NCBI RefSeq assembly: GCF_041021895.1
Contig: NZ_CP157428.1
Coordinates: 1,116,001-1,180,000 of the forward strand
DNA length: 64,000 bases
Source: Acinetobacter sp. XH1741
GTDB taxonomy: Bacteria > Pseudomonadota > Gammaproteobacteria > Pseudomonadales > Moraxellaceae
Direction of reading: 5' to 3'
Both the position numbers and the translations under genes were made by a program. Positions 21,648-29,972 of this stretch are shown piece after piece; the stretch's first letter is position 1; the number at the start of each line of letters is the position of its first letter. The notes beneath the pieces were generated by a model, which worked only from the letters and a program-made list of their open reading frames with translations, was not told the origin of the DNA and did no database searches.

Positions 21648-22409
21648 ATGACCGATCTCCAACAAGATGAATATGACCGCCGTTTTGCAGGTGTAGCCAA
21701 AATTTATGGTGATTCATCGTTCCAGCACTACGAACAAAGTCATGTGATGGTGATTGGTATTGGTGGGGTTGGTAGTTGGGCTGTAGAAGCTTTAGCACGT
21801 ACAGGTATTGGTGAGATTACATTAGTCGATATGGACGTGGTTGCTGCATCAAATGTAAACCGTCAACTACCTGCAATGACATCAACTCTGGGCTGTGAAA
21901 AAGTTGAGATTATGGCGGAGCGTTGCCGTCAAATTAACCCACGTATTAAAGTTAATATTATTGATGACTTCTTAACACCTGAAAATGTCACGGAGCTTTT
22001 AAACCCTGTACCAGACATTGTTTTGGACTGTATTGATGACGTTAAAGCAAAACTGGCTTTAATGCTTCATTGTCGTTTTAATAAAATTCCTTTGATTGTA
22101 TCGGGCGGAGCAGGTGGTAAACTCGATCCACTTAAAATTCGCGTGGCAGATTTATCAAAAACAGAGCAAGACCCAATGTTAGCGAAGCTACGTAGTCAAC
22201 TTCGCGCTCGCGGCATTTGTAAAAAGCCAAAAGAGAAATTTGGGATTACCTGTATTTATTCGATTGATAATCCATTTTCAAGTGCAGATGTTTGCCCATC
22301 AGCGGGCTTACGCTGTGGTGGCTATGGGTCTGCCGTGGTCGTGACTTCAAGCTTTGCCATGATTGCTGTAGCAGAAGTTTTGAAAAAGCTCGATTTAAAG
22401 AAAGCCTAG
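21648..22409 (+). CDS. tcdA: tRNA threonylcarbamoyladenosine dehydratase
   Basis: This E1-like ATP-dependent enzyme cyclises t6A at position 37 of ANN-decoding tRNAs to ct6A. The 253 residues have the nucleotide motif VIGIGGVGSWAVEALARTG near residue 33, DMDVVAASNVNRQ with the ThiF/MoeB-type Arg, and VCPSAGLRCGGYGSAV near the C-terminus, typical of TcdA (CsdL). The start MTDLQQDEYDRRFAGVAKIYG is conserved in form. A bidirectional terminator follows. Confidence 0.92.
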   Translation: MTDLQQDEYDRRFAGVAKIYGDSSFQHYEQSHVMVIGIGGVGSWAVEALARTGIGEITLVDMDVVAASNVNRQLPAMTSTLGCEKVEIMAERCRQINPRIKVNIIDDFLTPENVTELLNPVPDIVLDCIDDVKAKLALMLHCRFNKIPLIVSGGAGGKLDPLKIRVADLSKTEQDPMLAKLRSQLRARGICKKPKEKFGITCIYSIDNPFSSADVCPSAGLRCGGYGSAVVVTSSFAMIAVAEVLKKLDLKKA

Positions 22410-22420
22410 ATTCAATATTC

Positions 22421-22460
22421 AAAGGCATGCGCTTAGATTAGGGCATGCCTTTTATTTTTT
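22421..22460 (+). terminator. Terminator of tcdA, possibly bidirectional
   Basis: AAAGGCATGC and GCATGCCTTT form a 10-bp stem with a 12-base loop followed by T-rich sequence. The small minus-strand gene ends just to the right, so it may serve both. Confidence 0.8.
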
Positions 22461-22473
22461 GAGAAAAAACAAT

Positions 22474-22596
22474 TTAATCATATAACTCGATAGTGTCATG
22501 TTCGGGCTGCTTTGGAAGCTGCTGATCATAAAATTTAAAACACCATAAAGTTAGAATAACAATGCTGAATAGCGCGAAACCCTTTAGATATTTCAT
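22474..22596 (-). CDS. Small membrane protein of 40 residues
   Basis: The minus strand reads an intact 40-codon frame starting MKYLKGFALFSIVILTLWCF. A basic end is followed by a hydrophobic helix of about 15 residues, then a short polar tail (DQQLPKQPEHDTIELYD). It looks like a single-pass inner-membrane miniprotein with its tail in the periplasm. It fills the gap between tcdA and the LysR gene, converges on tcdA and shares its terminator. No clear Shine-Dalgarno sequence precedes the ATG, which lowers confidence. I do not recognise a family and claim no function. Confidence 0.5.
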   Translation of the reverse strand: MKYLKGFALFSIVILTLWCFKFYDQQLPKQPEHDTIELYD

Positions 22597-22698
22597 GAGT
22601 AATTCAATCAAATAAATAGTCTTGATAAAATTCTAGCCAAGGTTAATTATCTAATCTAATATAGAAAATAGCCTAAATGATCTAATTTTGAGATGGTC

Positions 22699-23592
22699 AT
22701 GCCTACATTAAAGCAATTCCAATATTTCATAAAAATTGTTGAGGAGGGGAGCTTTACTGCTGCTTCGGAAAATTTATTTATTGCCCAGTCTGCTTTAAGT
22801 CGGCAAATGAAACTATTAGAAGAAGAAATAGAGTTTCAGTTATTTGATCGTACTGATAAAAAAGTAAAACTCACCACAGCGGGAGAAGTCTTTTATAAGA
22901 AAATAAAAAATAATCTGCTCTACTTAAATGAAATAATTGATCTTTCTAAAAGTGTTTCTGAAGGAAAAAATCGCCAGATTAAAATTGCTCATTCAAGCAG
23001 TATTGTCATGGACAATAAAAAAGTTCAGATATTAAAAGAAGTCAGTTTAACGCAGCAGATGAGTTTTGAAATTAATACCTTGTCATCAGAGCAGCAAATC
23101 TTAGCGTTAATGAAAGGCGAAATCGATATTGGTCTAATTCGGCCGCCTGTTCTGCATACATTAGATGGTCTTAACATTCTTAAGTTATATGAAGAGCCGT
23201 TAATGTTGGCTGTGCATATTGATCATGTTAAGTTTGCCAAAAATGAAGGTATTTATTTAAAGGATTTAAAAGACCAGTACTTTGTATCAACGCCTTCTCC
23301 TCAGCGAGGCGGCTTAAGTTTTTTGGTCACGAACCTATGTTTGGCTGCAGGATTTATCCTACGAAAAGCCCCGATTCAATCTCGCAAGGTTTCTCAGCTA
23401 CAATTGGTCTCTGCAAATTTAGGAATTAGTATTGTTCCTCAAGAGTACCAAGAAATATTACCAGAACAGGTAAAGCTATTACCTTTGATAGATCATTTAT
23501 CGCTTTCAGAAGTATTACTGGTCTATAGAAAAGATCAGGATGAAGTGATTCAGCACTGCGCTGAGCGAATTCATCAAATGTTTCAATCTTAG
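22699..23592 (+). CDS. LysR-family transcriptional regulator
   Basis: This is a DNA-binding activator or repressor of about 297 residues. The N-terminal winged helix-turn-helix is complete: LKQFQYFIKIVEEGSFTAASENLFIAQSALSRQMKLLEEEIEFQLFDRT. The periplasmic-binding-protein-like ligand domain contains GEIDIGLIRPPV, close in style to the CatM/BenM branch, which answers to aromatic-acid metabolites. Target and ligand are not evident because the neighbours are unrelated. An ATG two codons upstream (22693) also fits. The gene converges on the amidase-like gene with only seven bases between. Confidence 0.88.
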   Translation: MPTLKQFQYFIKIVEEGSFTAASENLFIAQSALSRQMKLLEEEIEFQLFDRTDKKVKLTTAGEVFYKKIKNNLLYLNEIIDLSKSVSEGKNRQIKIAHSSSIVMDNKKVQILKEVSLTQQMSFEINTLSSEQQILALMKGEIDIGLIRPPVLHTLDGLNILKLYEEPLMLAVHIDHVKFAKNEGIYLKDLKDQYFVSTPSPQRGGLSFLVTNLCLAAGFILRKAPIQSRKVSQLQLVSANLGISIVPQEYQEILPEQVKLLPLIDHLSLSEVLLVYRKDQDEVIQHCAERIHQMFQS

Positions 23593-23599
23593 TGTTGAA

Positions 23600-24109
23600 T
23601 TAACCTAATCTATAGTAGGTGTACGTCACATTGTCATCTTTATAGACGTCGTAACTGCTTTGTTTGAAGTCAGAAACCCATTCACTTCCAGTGTAACCTG
23701 CGATATGTCCATAAACATGATTACGAGTTCTGTGAATGATATAAATGTCGCCTTCTTGGGGTTCATCAAAGGCAGGGTTAATTTCTTTGTAGCCAATCTT
23801 TTTGAGTGTATCACCCCAATCAGATGCTGCGATTGGATGGTTTTCAACATCGGCACCAGCAGATTCAAGTGCGAGACGAATGCTACGTGCACAGCGAGCT
23901 TTGCTGCGTCGAGAGGTAATACTTTCTAGTTTGGCTACGAATTTTTCTACATCAATGGCTGGAGGAGTGTTGGGTTCAGTACGGTGACTATTGGGTTTCA
24001 TGGTGAAGGGATAAGGAAGGCCTGGTGTACTGTGTGATACAACAATCGCTGCCTGATTTGAATTCTGATACATATAGTTATCAGCTACTTGTCCGTCATA
24101 AATAATCAT
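23600..24109 (-). CDS. Probable peptidoglycan amidase (CHAP/NlpC-P60-like), possibly 5'-truncated
   Basis: The 169-residue protein has the layout of papain-like cell-wall amidases. The candidate nucleophile Cys is in SKARCARSIRLALESAG near residue 73, EGDIYIIHRTRNHVYGHIAGYTGSEWVSDF near 120-148 holds the catalytic His, and YYRLG ends the chain. This resembles amidase effectors and endolysins that cut peptide stems. There is no signal peptide, no adjacent immunity gene and no secretion gene. Upstream of the ATG the same frame stays open for 21 codons, and a 4-bp ACCT duplication at 24158-24165 separates it from a further coding-like stretch. The gene may therefore be the 3' remnant of a longer effector. 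The start I list has no strong ribosome site. Confidence 0.55.
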   Translation of the reverse strand: MIIYDGQVADNYMYQNSNQAAIVVSHSTPGLPYPFTMKPNSHRTEPNTPPAIDVEKFVAKLESITSRRSKARCARSIRLALESAGADVENHPIAASDWGDTLKKIGYKEINPAFDEPQEGDIYIIHRTRNHVYGHIAGYTGSEWVSDFKQSSYDVYKDDNVTYTYYRLG

Positions 24110-24445
24110 CGTGAAATCTCTACCCGTACTACCTATATCCGTATTTAGAAGATCACCACCTACCTGTGGCGTTCAGAGATACTAATGGCCCAATCTTAAA
24201 AGTTTTGTTTATGTTATGTAATAACGTATCTTTTTTCCAGTTTTTATTCCTGACTGTTAAAAAATAAGCTAACTAAAATAACGTTAAAAAACGATGAAAT
24301 TTAAGTATTTGATAAAACTGAATAAAAATAATTAAACAGAGCTTAAATTTGAATATTTTGAACCAACATTTGCGAATATACTCAAAATCTAAGTCTCTGA
24401 TTTAAAATGCCACATTTTCTTACAATTTAAGAAGGCTAAGCGAGT
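24110..24445. other. Upstream region of the amidase gene with a coding-like remnant
   Basis: These 336 bp carry, on the minus strand, a frame reading TPQVGGDLLNTDIGSTGRDFT directly into the amidase ATG. In the next frame lies KIGPLVSLNATG. The two join into one frame if one unit of the tandem ACCT at 24158-24165 is removed. Beyond about 24290 the sequence is AT-rich with no signal I can name. Confidence 0.45.
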
Positions 24446-25450
24446 TTAGATTTGATGCTCTTTTACATATTCTTCAGTACGAATAAGTGCCGCTTGCATG
24501 TTTCGAATCGCATTCTCGACATCAGCTAAAGTTTTGGCATTTCCACCGCTCAATGCCTGACGCCATTTACGGGCACCCGGTAAATTTTGGAATAAGCCTA
24601 AAATATGACGGGTAATGATAGAAAGCGGCGCGCCCTCAGCCATACGCTGTTCAATATACGGAAGCATTTGCTCCATAATATCGAAACGATCTGGTGCTTC
24701 TAAGTTCCAAAGTTGGCCGAGCTCAGCAAGCAGGTAAGGGTTATGATACGCTTCACGGCCAATCATCACGCCGTCCACGTGCTGTAAATGAGCTTGAGTT
24801 TCGGCAAAAGTTTTAATTCCGCCGTTAATTTCGATGGTGAGATGTGGACGTTCTTGTTTTAAACGGTAGACATCTTCATAACGTAGTGGCGGTACTTCTC
24901 GGTTCTCTTTTGGAGACAGGCCTTTCAATATCGCAATACGCGCATGTACAACGAAATAAGTACAACCAGTTGCAGCAACAGTATCTACGAAATGTAGCAT
25001 TTCTTCGTAGGATTGCATGTCATCAATACCAATACGGTGCTTCACAGTTACGGGAATATTCACTGCCTTTTGCATGCTATGAATACATTCAGCGACCAAG
25101 TCTGGCTCTGCCATTAAACATGCACCGATTTTATTGTTCTGTACGCGGTCACTTGGGCAGCCTACATTAAGGTTAACTTCATCATATCCCCAGTCTTCAG
25201 CCATTTTTGTACAGGTGGCAAGCTCTTGAGGATTTGAACCACCAAGCTGCAAAACGATTGGGTGTTCTTGAGCGTTATAGTCCAAGTGGCGTTTTGCATC
25301 GCCAAATAAAATCGCGCCCGTAGTCACCATTTCTGTATAAAGCACGACGTTTGGGTTAAACAACCGCGCAAAGAATCGGTAATCCTTCGTTGTCCAGTCC
25401 ATCATTGGGGCAACTGAAATACGAGGTTGTAACGATTGAAGTGATTGCAT
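24446..25450 (-). CDS. dusA: tRNA-dihydrouridine(20/20a) synthase
   Basis: This FMN-dependent enzyme reduces U20 and U20a in the D-loop of tRNAs. It is about 334 residues with the Dus signatures SVAPMMDWTTKDYR near residue 13, NLNVGCPSDRVQ with the catalytic Cys near 95, KHRIGIDD near 140, and EINGGIK with MIGREAYHNPYL in the C-terminal half. An in-frame TTG two codons upstream exists; I prefer the ATG at 25448-25450. The 5' end of dusA is a documented integration site for genomic islands in Acinetobacter and other proteobacteria, and here an inserted-looking ter block begins shortly upstream. Confidence 0.95.
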   Translation of the reverse strand: MQSLQSLQPRISVAPMMDWTTKDYRFFARLFNPNVVLYTEMVTTGAILFGDAKRHLDYNAQEHPIVLQLGGSNPQELATCTKMAEDWGYDEVNLNVGCPSDRVQNNKIGACLMAEPDLVAECIHSMQKAVNIPVTVKHRIGIDDMQSYEEMLHFVDTVAATGCTYFVVHARIAILKGLSPKENREVPPLRYEDVYRLKQERPHLTIEINGGIKTFAETQAHLQHVDGVMIGREAYHNPYLLAELGQLWNLEAPDRFDIMEQMLPYIEQRMAEGAPLSIITRHILGLFQNLPGARKWRQALSGGNAKTLADVENAIRNMQAALIRTEEYVKEHQI

Positions 25451-25574
25451 AACCAATAGACCCCAAAGTCGCTAAATTAAAGAAAGGGCAGCATTATACG
25501 GGGTTTAGCCTTGAATCGACAGAGGCATTTAACCGAGTACTTTATGACCGCCCTTGTGTTGAACATATAGAGAT

Positions 25575-25624
25575 GATTTTTAACAAATTACCTTATGAGT
25601 GAACCATTTGCTTTTTTTGTAAGA
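25575..25624. repeat. 50-bp direct repeat, left copy (orphan MFS tail)
   Basis: It matches 32684-32733 at 48 of 50 positions. On the minus strand it still encodes LQKKQMVHS and stop, the end of the MFS transporter (LQKKQMLHS there), but has no gene body. Together the two copies bracket the whole ter block. Confidence 0.9.
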
Positions 25625-26092
25625 GCTTAATGAACGAAGTAATAGTCAGTTAAATTTAAGCCAATAAAATTTTACTGAGGAAAATTTACCTGTAATAAAT
25701 AAAGATAAACCATACTAAAAATATTATCTAAAAAACTAAGTTTTTGAGTGAGCTATATATTATTAAATAAACTAAAGACTTTTAAAGAATACTTATATAT
25801 CAGAGAGTGGCATGAGTTTTGTTCTTTTTTTTATTATTCCTACTCGAAAAAATTAATTATTCATCTAAAAAATGCAAAGTTTGATCAATGTAAGCAGCAT
25901 AAATTTAAGTATTTGTGTAATATAAAGACTGTTATGTCTATTTTCTAATTTAAATTTAAGAATTATATGTTTGGGATCGAGTTACAGCATGGTCTATCAG
26001 GTAAAAAATGATTTATTCGACACAAATTTCGATGATTTATCCTGCTTTTCAGGTTTATGAAGTTGAGTTAAAGCGCATATAAATTATTTTAT

Positions 26093-26121
26093 TTGACACA
26101 GATAAGGCTGTTGTTTTTGCT
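26093..26121 (+). promoter_or_regulatory. Candidate promoter of the ter operon
   Basis: TTGACA at 26093-26098 is a perfect -35 hexamer. Seventeen bases downstream is TTTGCT, a weak -10. The hexamer lies inside the second of two 16-base boxes that match at 14 positions (TTTATTCGACACAAAT and TTTATTTGACACAGAT), spaced 76 bp start to start, which may be regulator sites. Confidence 0.35.
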
Positions 26122-26233
26122 GCTCATAGAAATATGTTCGGAACAGTGACACATGTTTGCTAGGTAGAACGATTTCTGGAGTGATTAAAAGATATTCGGC
26201 GTAAAAATATAAAATTAAGAAGAGGTAAGATCA

Positions 26234-27433
26234 ATGCAACAACTCATTACGGGTGCAAATCTGGTTTTGAGCTGCACGCAATTCCATTTAAAAGTTAAAA
26301 CAATTGTGCCATCGGATATAGAGTTAGATATGACCGCATATCTACTAAACTCTCAAGGGAAGGTTCGTGGTGATGCAGACATGGTTTTTTACGGTCAAAA
26401 GCAAACGCCAAGTAGTAGTGTTGAGTTGATTGAAAGCACAAATAAAGCACCGTATCTAGCTCAATTTAACATTAATACACGGGCACTAGATGTTGATATT
26501 AACAAGATCGCCATGTGTGCTACGGTTGATGGTCACGGTACCCTTAATGCAATTCAAGATATCCAAATTGAATTATGGGAGAGTGGGCAGCATACTGCTA
26601 CAGCAATTGTCCCAAGCGCTGGAAAAACAGAAAAAGCGTTAATTTTAGGTGAAATTTACCGTCATAAAGATCAATGGAAATTCCGTTTTGTGAATCAGGG
26701 TTTTAATGGTGGACTAAAACCTTTATCTGAATATTTTGGGGTTGAAATTAGTGATCAACCTATTGTCCCTGTTTTAGATACCCAACCTAAACCATTACCC
26801 GTCCCTCAACCTAAAATTAATTTAAGTAAAATTACGCTGGATAAACGTAATAGTCAGATTAATTTAAAGAAACAAGACCATGGGTTTGGCGAAATTAAAA
26901 TTAATTTGAATTGGAATCAGCGTTCTCAGCAGGTTCAATCTGGCAGTTTCTTTAAAAAGTTACTTAATCAAAATCAGGGAATTGATTTAGATTTAGGTTG
27001 TTTATTTGAGATGCAGAATGGTCATAAATCAGTTATTCAAGCCTTAGGTAACCAGTTTGGTGATTTTGATAGTTTTCCATTTATTAAACTATCTGCTGAT
27101 GATCGTACGGGAGCATTAAAAGAGGGTGAATGGCTCAGGATTAATGGCAAGCAGTGGCAACAGATTCATCGCGTAGTGCTATTTGCTTTTATTTATGAAG
27201 GCGTACCGAATTGGGCTGAAACAGATGCAGTAGTGACAATTTATGTACCTGATCAACCCCCTATTGAGGTTCGTTTGTCAGAAGGGCAGCCTTTAGGTAT
27301 GTGCGGTATTGTTGAGTTAATAAACAAAGGTGGCAGTATTCAAGTTCAGCGCCATGTGCGTTACGTGCGTGGACATCGGGAGCTAGATCAAGCATTTGGT
27401 TTCGGACTGCGTTGGGTTGCGGGTAGTAAATAA
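26234..27433 (+). CDS. terA: TerA-type tellurite-resistance/stress protein
   Basis: This is a 399-residue protein with an N-terminal TerD-like domain (residues about 1-170: IELDMTAYLLNSQGKVRGDADMVFYGQ, later EIYRHKDQWKFRFVNQGFNGGL). A Pro/Lys linker follows, then a second domain (about 220-399) with IDLDLGCLFEM, SADDRTG and the closing FGLRWVAGSK. This arrangement is that of TerA. TerD folds bind calcium and are thought to act in a cytoplasmic membrane-linked complex that answers to chemical, phage or oxidative stress. AGAGG precedes the ATG. It is the first gene of the block, 100 bp before the next. Confidence 0.85.
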   Translation: MQQLITGANLVLSCTQFHLKVKTIVPSDIELDMTAYLLNSQGKVRGDADMVFYGQKQTPSSSVELIESTNKAPYLAQFNINTRALDVDINKIAMCATVDGHGTLNAIQDIQIELWESGQHTATAIVPSAGKTEKALILGEIYRHKDQWKFRFVNQGFNGGLKPLSEYFGVEISDQPIVPVLDTQPKPLPVPQPKINLSKITLDKRNSQINLKKQDHGFGEIKINLNWNQRSQQVQSGSFFKKLLNQNQGIDLDLGCLFEMQNGHKSVIQALGNQFGDFDSFPFIKLSADDRTGALKEGEWLRINGKQWQQIHRVVLFAFIYEGVPNWAETDAVVTIYVPDQPPIEVRLSEGQPLGMCGIVELINKGGSIQVQRHVRYVRGHRELDQAFGFGLRWVAGSK

Positions 27434-27532
27434 ATTTTATATTTGAGTTAAATATTAGATAAGAACAATTTATCTATTTTTAAATTTTTAGACTATTGAA
27501 TTTAAAACTTTCAAACGAGGAGAAAAAACAAA

Positions 27533-28111
27533 ATGGCAATTAGTTTAAGTAAAGGTGGAAATTTATCCCTAAGTAAAACAGATCCTAATTTAGTTCGAGT
27601 TTTAATTGGATTGGGTTGGGATGAACGTGCAACTGATGGTGCTGGATTTGATTTAGATGCGAGTGCATTCTTACTAACAGCTAGTGGTAAGGTTCGTGGT
27701 GATCATGATTTTATTTTTTATAATCAACTTAAATCACAAGATGGTGCAGTAGAGCATACTGGGGATAATCGTTCTGGACAGGGCGATGGTGATGATGAAA
27801 CTTTAGTGGTAAATCTTTCAAAAGTTGCACCTGAAGTTGAAAAAATAGCAATTACTGTAACGATTCACGATGCGCAAGCAAGAGGTCAAAACTTTGGTCA
27901 GATCGCAAATGCGTTTATCCGAGTGGTAAATCAAGATACAAATGTAGAAGTCGTACGTTTTGACTTGGCTGAAGATTATTCAACAGAAACTGCAATGGTA
28001 TTTGGAGAAGTCTATCGTCATAACGGTGAGTGGAAATTTAAAGCTGTAGGTCAAGGTTACTCTGGTGGACTAGCTGCAATGTGTCAACAATATGGTATTC
28101 AGGTTGGTTAA
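27533..28111 (+). CDS. terD: TerD-family calcium-binding stress protein (first copy)
   Basis: This 192-residue TerD-fold protein has the full set of motifs: [36 protein letters not shown] near residue 25-45, FIFYNQL, the acidic calcium loop [14 protein letters not shown] near 80-93, and [22 protein letters not shown] at the end. It is close to TerD/TerE, and the exact letter cannot be decided from sequence alone. AGGAG lies ahead of the ATG. A second close paralogue sits at 29321, on the other side of the membrane-protein gene. Confidence 0.9.
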   Translation: MAISLSKGGNLSLSKTDPNLVRVLIGLGWDERATDGAGFDLDASAFLLTASGKVRGDHDFIFYNQLKSQDGAVEHTGDNRSGQGDGDDETLVVNLSKVAPEVEKIAITVTIHDAQARGQNFGQIANAFIRVVNQDTNVEVVRFDLAEDYSTETAMVFGEVYRHNGEWKFKAVGQGYSGGLAAMCQQYGIQVG

Positions 28112-28170
28112 AATTATCATTTCAATAAATAAATGATGGATACCGTTAAATTTTTTATAAAAGGTAAAAA

Positions 28171-29238
28171 ATGAAACATTTTCGTTTCTCAATTTTTTTT
28201 AGCTTGATCTGTTTGGGATTAGCAGCATGGTGGGGCTTTACCCATGGGCCGAATGCCGGTTTTTCTATGATGCTTAAAGCATTATTGATTACAGGTGTAT
28301 TAGCCGTTATGGAAGTCTCTTTATCTTTCGATAATGCGGTTGTAAATGCTTCAGTATTACGAAACTGGGATGAATTCTGGAAAAAGATTTTTCTTACAGT
28401 AGGTATATTAGTTGCTGTATTTGGTATGCGTTTAATTTTCCCTTTATTAATTGTTGGCGTAACAGCAGACATGGGAATGATTGAAGTTGCTAAGTTAGCA
28501 TTAAATGATCCTAAAGAATATTCTGAGAAGTTATTAGCTCATCAGGCGGAAATTTCAGCTTTCGGCGGCATGTTCTTACTTTTAGTATTTTTGAACTTTT
28601 TATTTGATGATGGCAAAGATACACATTGGTTCCACTGGTTGGAAGCACATCTATCTAATTTAGCCAACATCCCGGCAATGTCGGTATTTGTATCGCTCAT
28701 CGCTCTACTTACCATGTCGGCATTTGTTCCTGTAGAACAGAAGTTAATTGTGATTGTGGCTGGTATTTGGGGCATCGTAGTATATATCGGTGTTCAGGTC
28801 ATAGGGCACTTGCTGGAAAGTAGTGATGACGAATCAAGTGAAGAGCAAGTATCTGGTAAGACAACTAATATTGTAAAAGCAGGTATTGGTGGTTTTCTTT
28901 ATCTTGAGGTTTTAGACGCTTCATTCAGCTTTGATGGTGTTATTGGCGCATTCGCAATTACAAATGATGTTGTCATCATTATGTTGGGCTTAGCAATAGG
29001 TGCAATGTTCGTCCGTTCAATGACTATTTATTTAGTTGAACAAGGCACATTGGAAGCTTTTATATATTTAGAGCATGGTGCACATTACGCCATTGGCGCT
29101 TTAGCGGCAATTATGTTGTACACAGGAACAGGTGGTCACGTTCCTGAGGTTGTTACAGGCTTAATTGGTATCGCATTTATTGCATGGGCTGTACTATCTT
29201 CAATTGCTTACAGTAAAAGTCAAACACAAACTTCATAA
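28171..29238 (+). CDS. DUF475/TerC-like integral membrane protein
   Basis: This 355-residue protein has about nine hydrophobic segments. The motif VMEVSLSFDNAVVNASVL near residue 47 and LEVLDASFSFDGVIGAF near 248 are the paired acidic membrane motifs of the TerC/DUF475 superfamily. The spacing and the region DDGKDTHWFHWLEAHL point to DUF475, not classical TerC. TerC relatives are linked to metal ion export, including Mn, and serve as the membrane anchor of Ter complexes. Here it takes the place TerC has in other ter operons, between two terD genes, so a TerC-like role is the best inference. Confidence 0.8.
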   Translation: MKHFRFSIFFSLICLGLAAWWGFTHGPNAGFSMMLKALLITGVLAVMEVSLSFDNAVVNASVLRNWDEFWKKIFLTVGILVAVFGMRLIFPLLIVGVTADMGMIEVAKLALNDPKEYSEKLLAHQAEISAFGGMFLLLVFLNFLFDDGKDTHWFHWLEAHLSNLANIPAMSVFVSLIALLTMSAFVPVEQKLIVIVAGIWGIVVYIGVQVIGHLLESSDDESSEEQVSGKTTNIVKAGIGGFLYLEVLDASFSFDGVIGAFAITNDVVIIMLGLAIGAMFVRSMTIYLVEQGTLEAFIYLEHGAHYAIGALAAIMLYTGTGGHVPEVVTGLIGIAFIAWAVLSSIAYSKSQTQTS

Positions 29239-29320
29239 AAAATTTGATAGATCATTGATTTAGTGACTATCAGCTTAATGAAATAAACGATAAGTTAAAA
29301 TTTAATAAGGAGTAACTCAC

Positions 29321-29896
29321 ATGGCAATTAGTTTAACTAAAGGCGGTAATGTTAGTTTAACAAAAGAAGCACCTGGTATTACTAAAACAACAGTAGGTTT
29401 AGGTTGGAATCCTCGCGTGACGGATGGAGCTGCTTTTGACCTAGATGCAATTGCATTTTTAATCAATGAAAATGGTAAGGTTCGTGCAGATAATGACTTT
29501 ATTTTCTTTAATAATTTAAAGTCAGCTGATGGCTCCGTAATTCATAATGGCGATAACCGTACAGGTGAAGGCGACGGCGATGACGAAACTTTAAGTGTGG
29601 ACTTAAGTAAGGTCCCTACTGATGTATCAAAAGTAATTTTTGCTGTCACAATTTATGATGGTCAAGCTCGTAATCAAAACTTTGGACAAGTTGCTAATGC
29701 TTACATTCGCGTGAGTAATGATGCGGGTGGCAATGAAATTGCACGTTATGATCTATCTGAAGACAGTAGCACTGAAACGGCAATGATTTTTGGTGAACTT
29801 TATAAACACGGTAGTGAATGGAAATTCCGTGCAATCGGTCAAGGTTTTGCCGGTGGTTTGGGGCCTTTAGCTGCTTCTTATGGTGTTTCTGTCTAA
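29321..29896 (+). CDS. TerD-family calcium-binding stress protein (second copy)
   Basis: This 191-residue protein parallels the first Ter[37 protein letters not shown], the calcium loop [14 protein letters not shown] near residue 80-93, and [23 protein letters not shown]. TerD and TerE proteins usually come in such pairs. AAGGAG precedes the ATG. It is 82 bp after the DUF475 gene and 76 bp before the TerD-VWA gene. Confidence 0.9.
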   Translation: MAISLTKGGNVSLTKEAPGITKTTVGLGWNPRVTDGAAFDLDAIAFLINENGKVRADNDFIFFNNLKSADGSVIHNGDNRTGEGDGDDETLSVDLSKVPTDVSKVIFAVTIYDGQARNQNFGQVANAYIRVSNDAGGNEIARYDLSEDSSTETAMIFGELYKHGSEWKFRAIGQGFAGGLGPLAASYGVSV

Positions 29897-29972
29897 GCTA
29901 TAGAAAGATAGTGCTTAGGCACTATCTTTCAACTCTGTATTTATAAATGATAAAAATAGGTTATTGCTTTAT

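Larger units (their letters stand above)
25451..26233. other. Left flank of the ter block
   Basis: This 783-bp region lies between dusA and terA. It holds the orphan MFS-tail repeat at 25575-25624. A very AT-rich part follows, then two near-identical 16-base boxes (26012-26027 and 26088-26103), the second overlapping a TTGACA. A 66-codon frame at 25748-25948 starts at GTG, is low in complexity and has no ribosome site, so I leave it out. Confidence 0.5.

Noticed and set aside
25748..25948. 66-codon frame in the left flank of the ter block
   Set aside because: GTG start without a ribosome site in very AT-rich sequence; composition (Lys, Phe, Tyr, Ile) is what AT-rich non-coding DNA gives.
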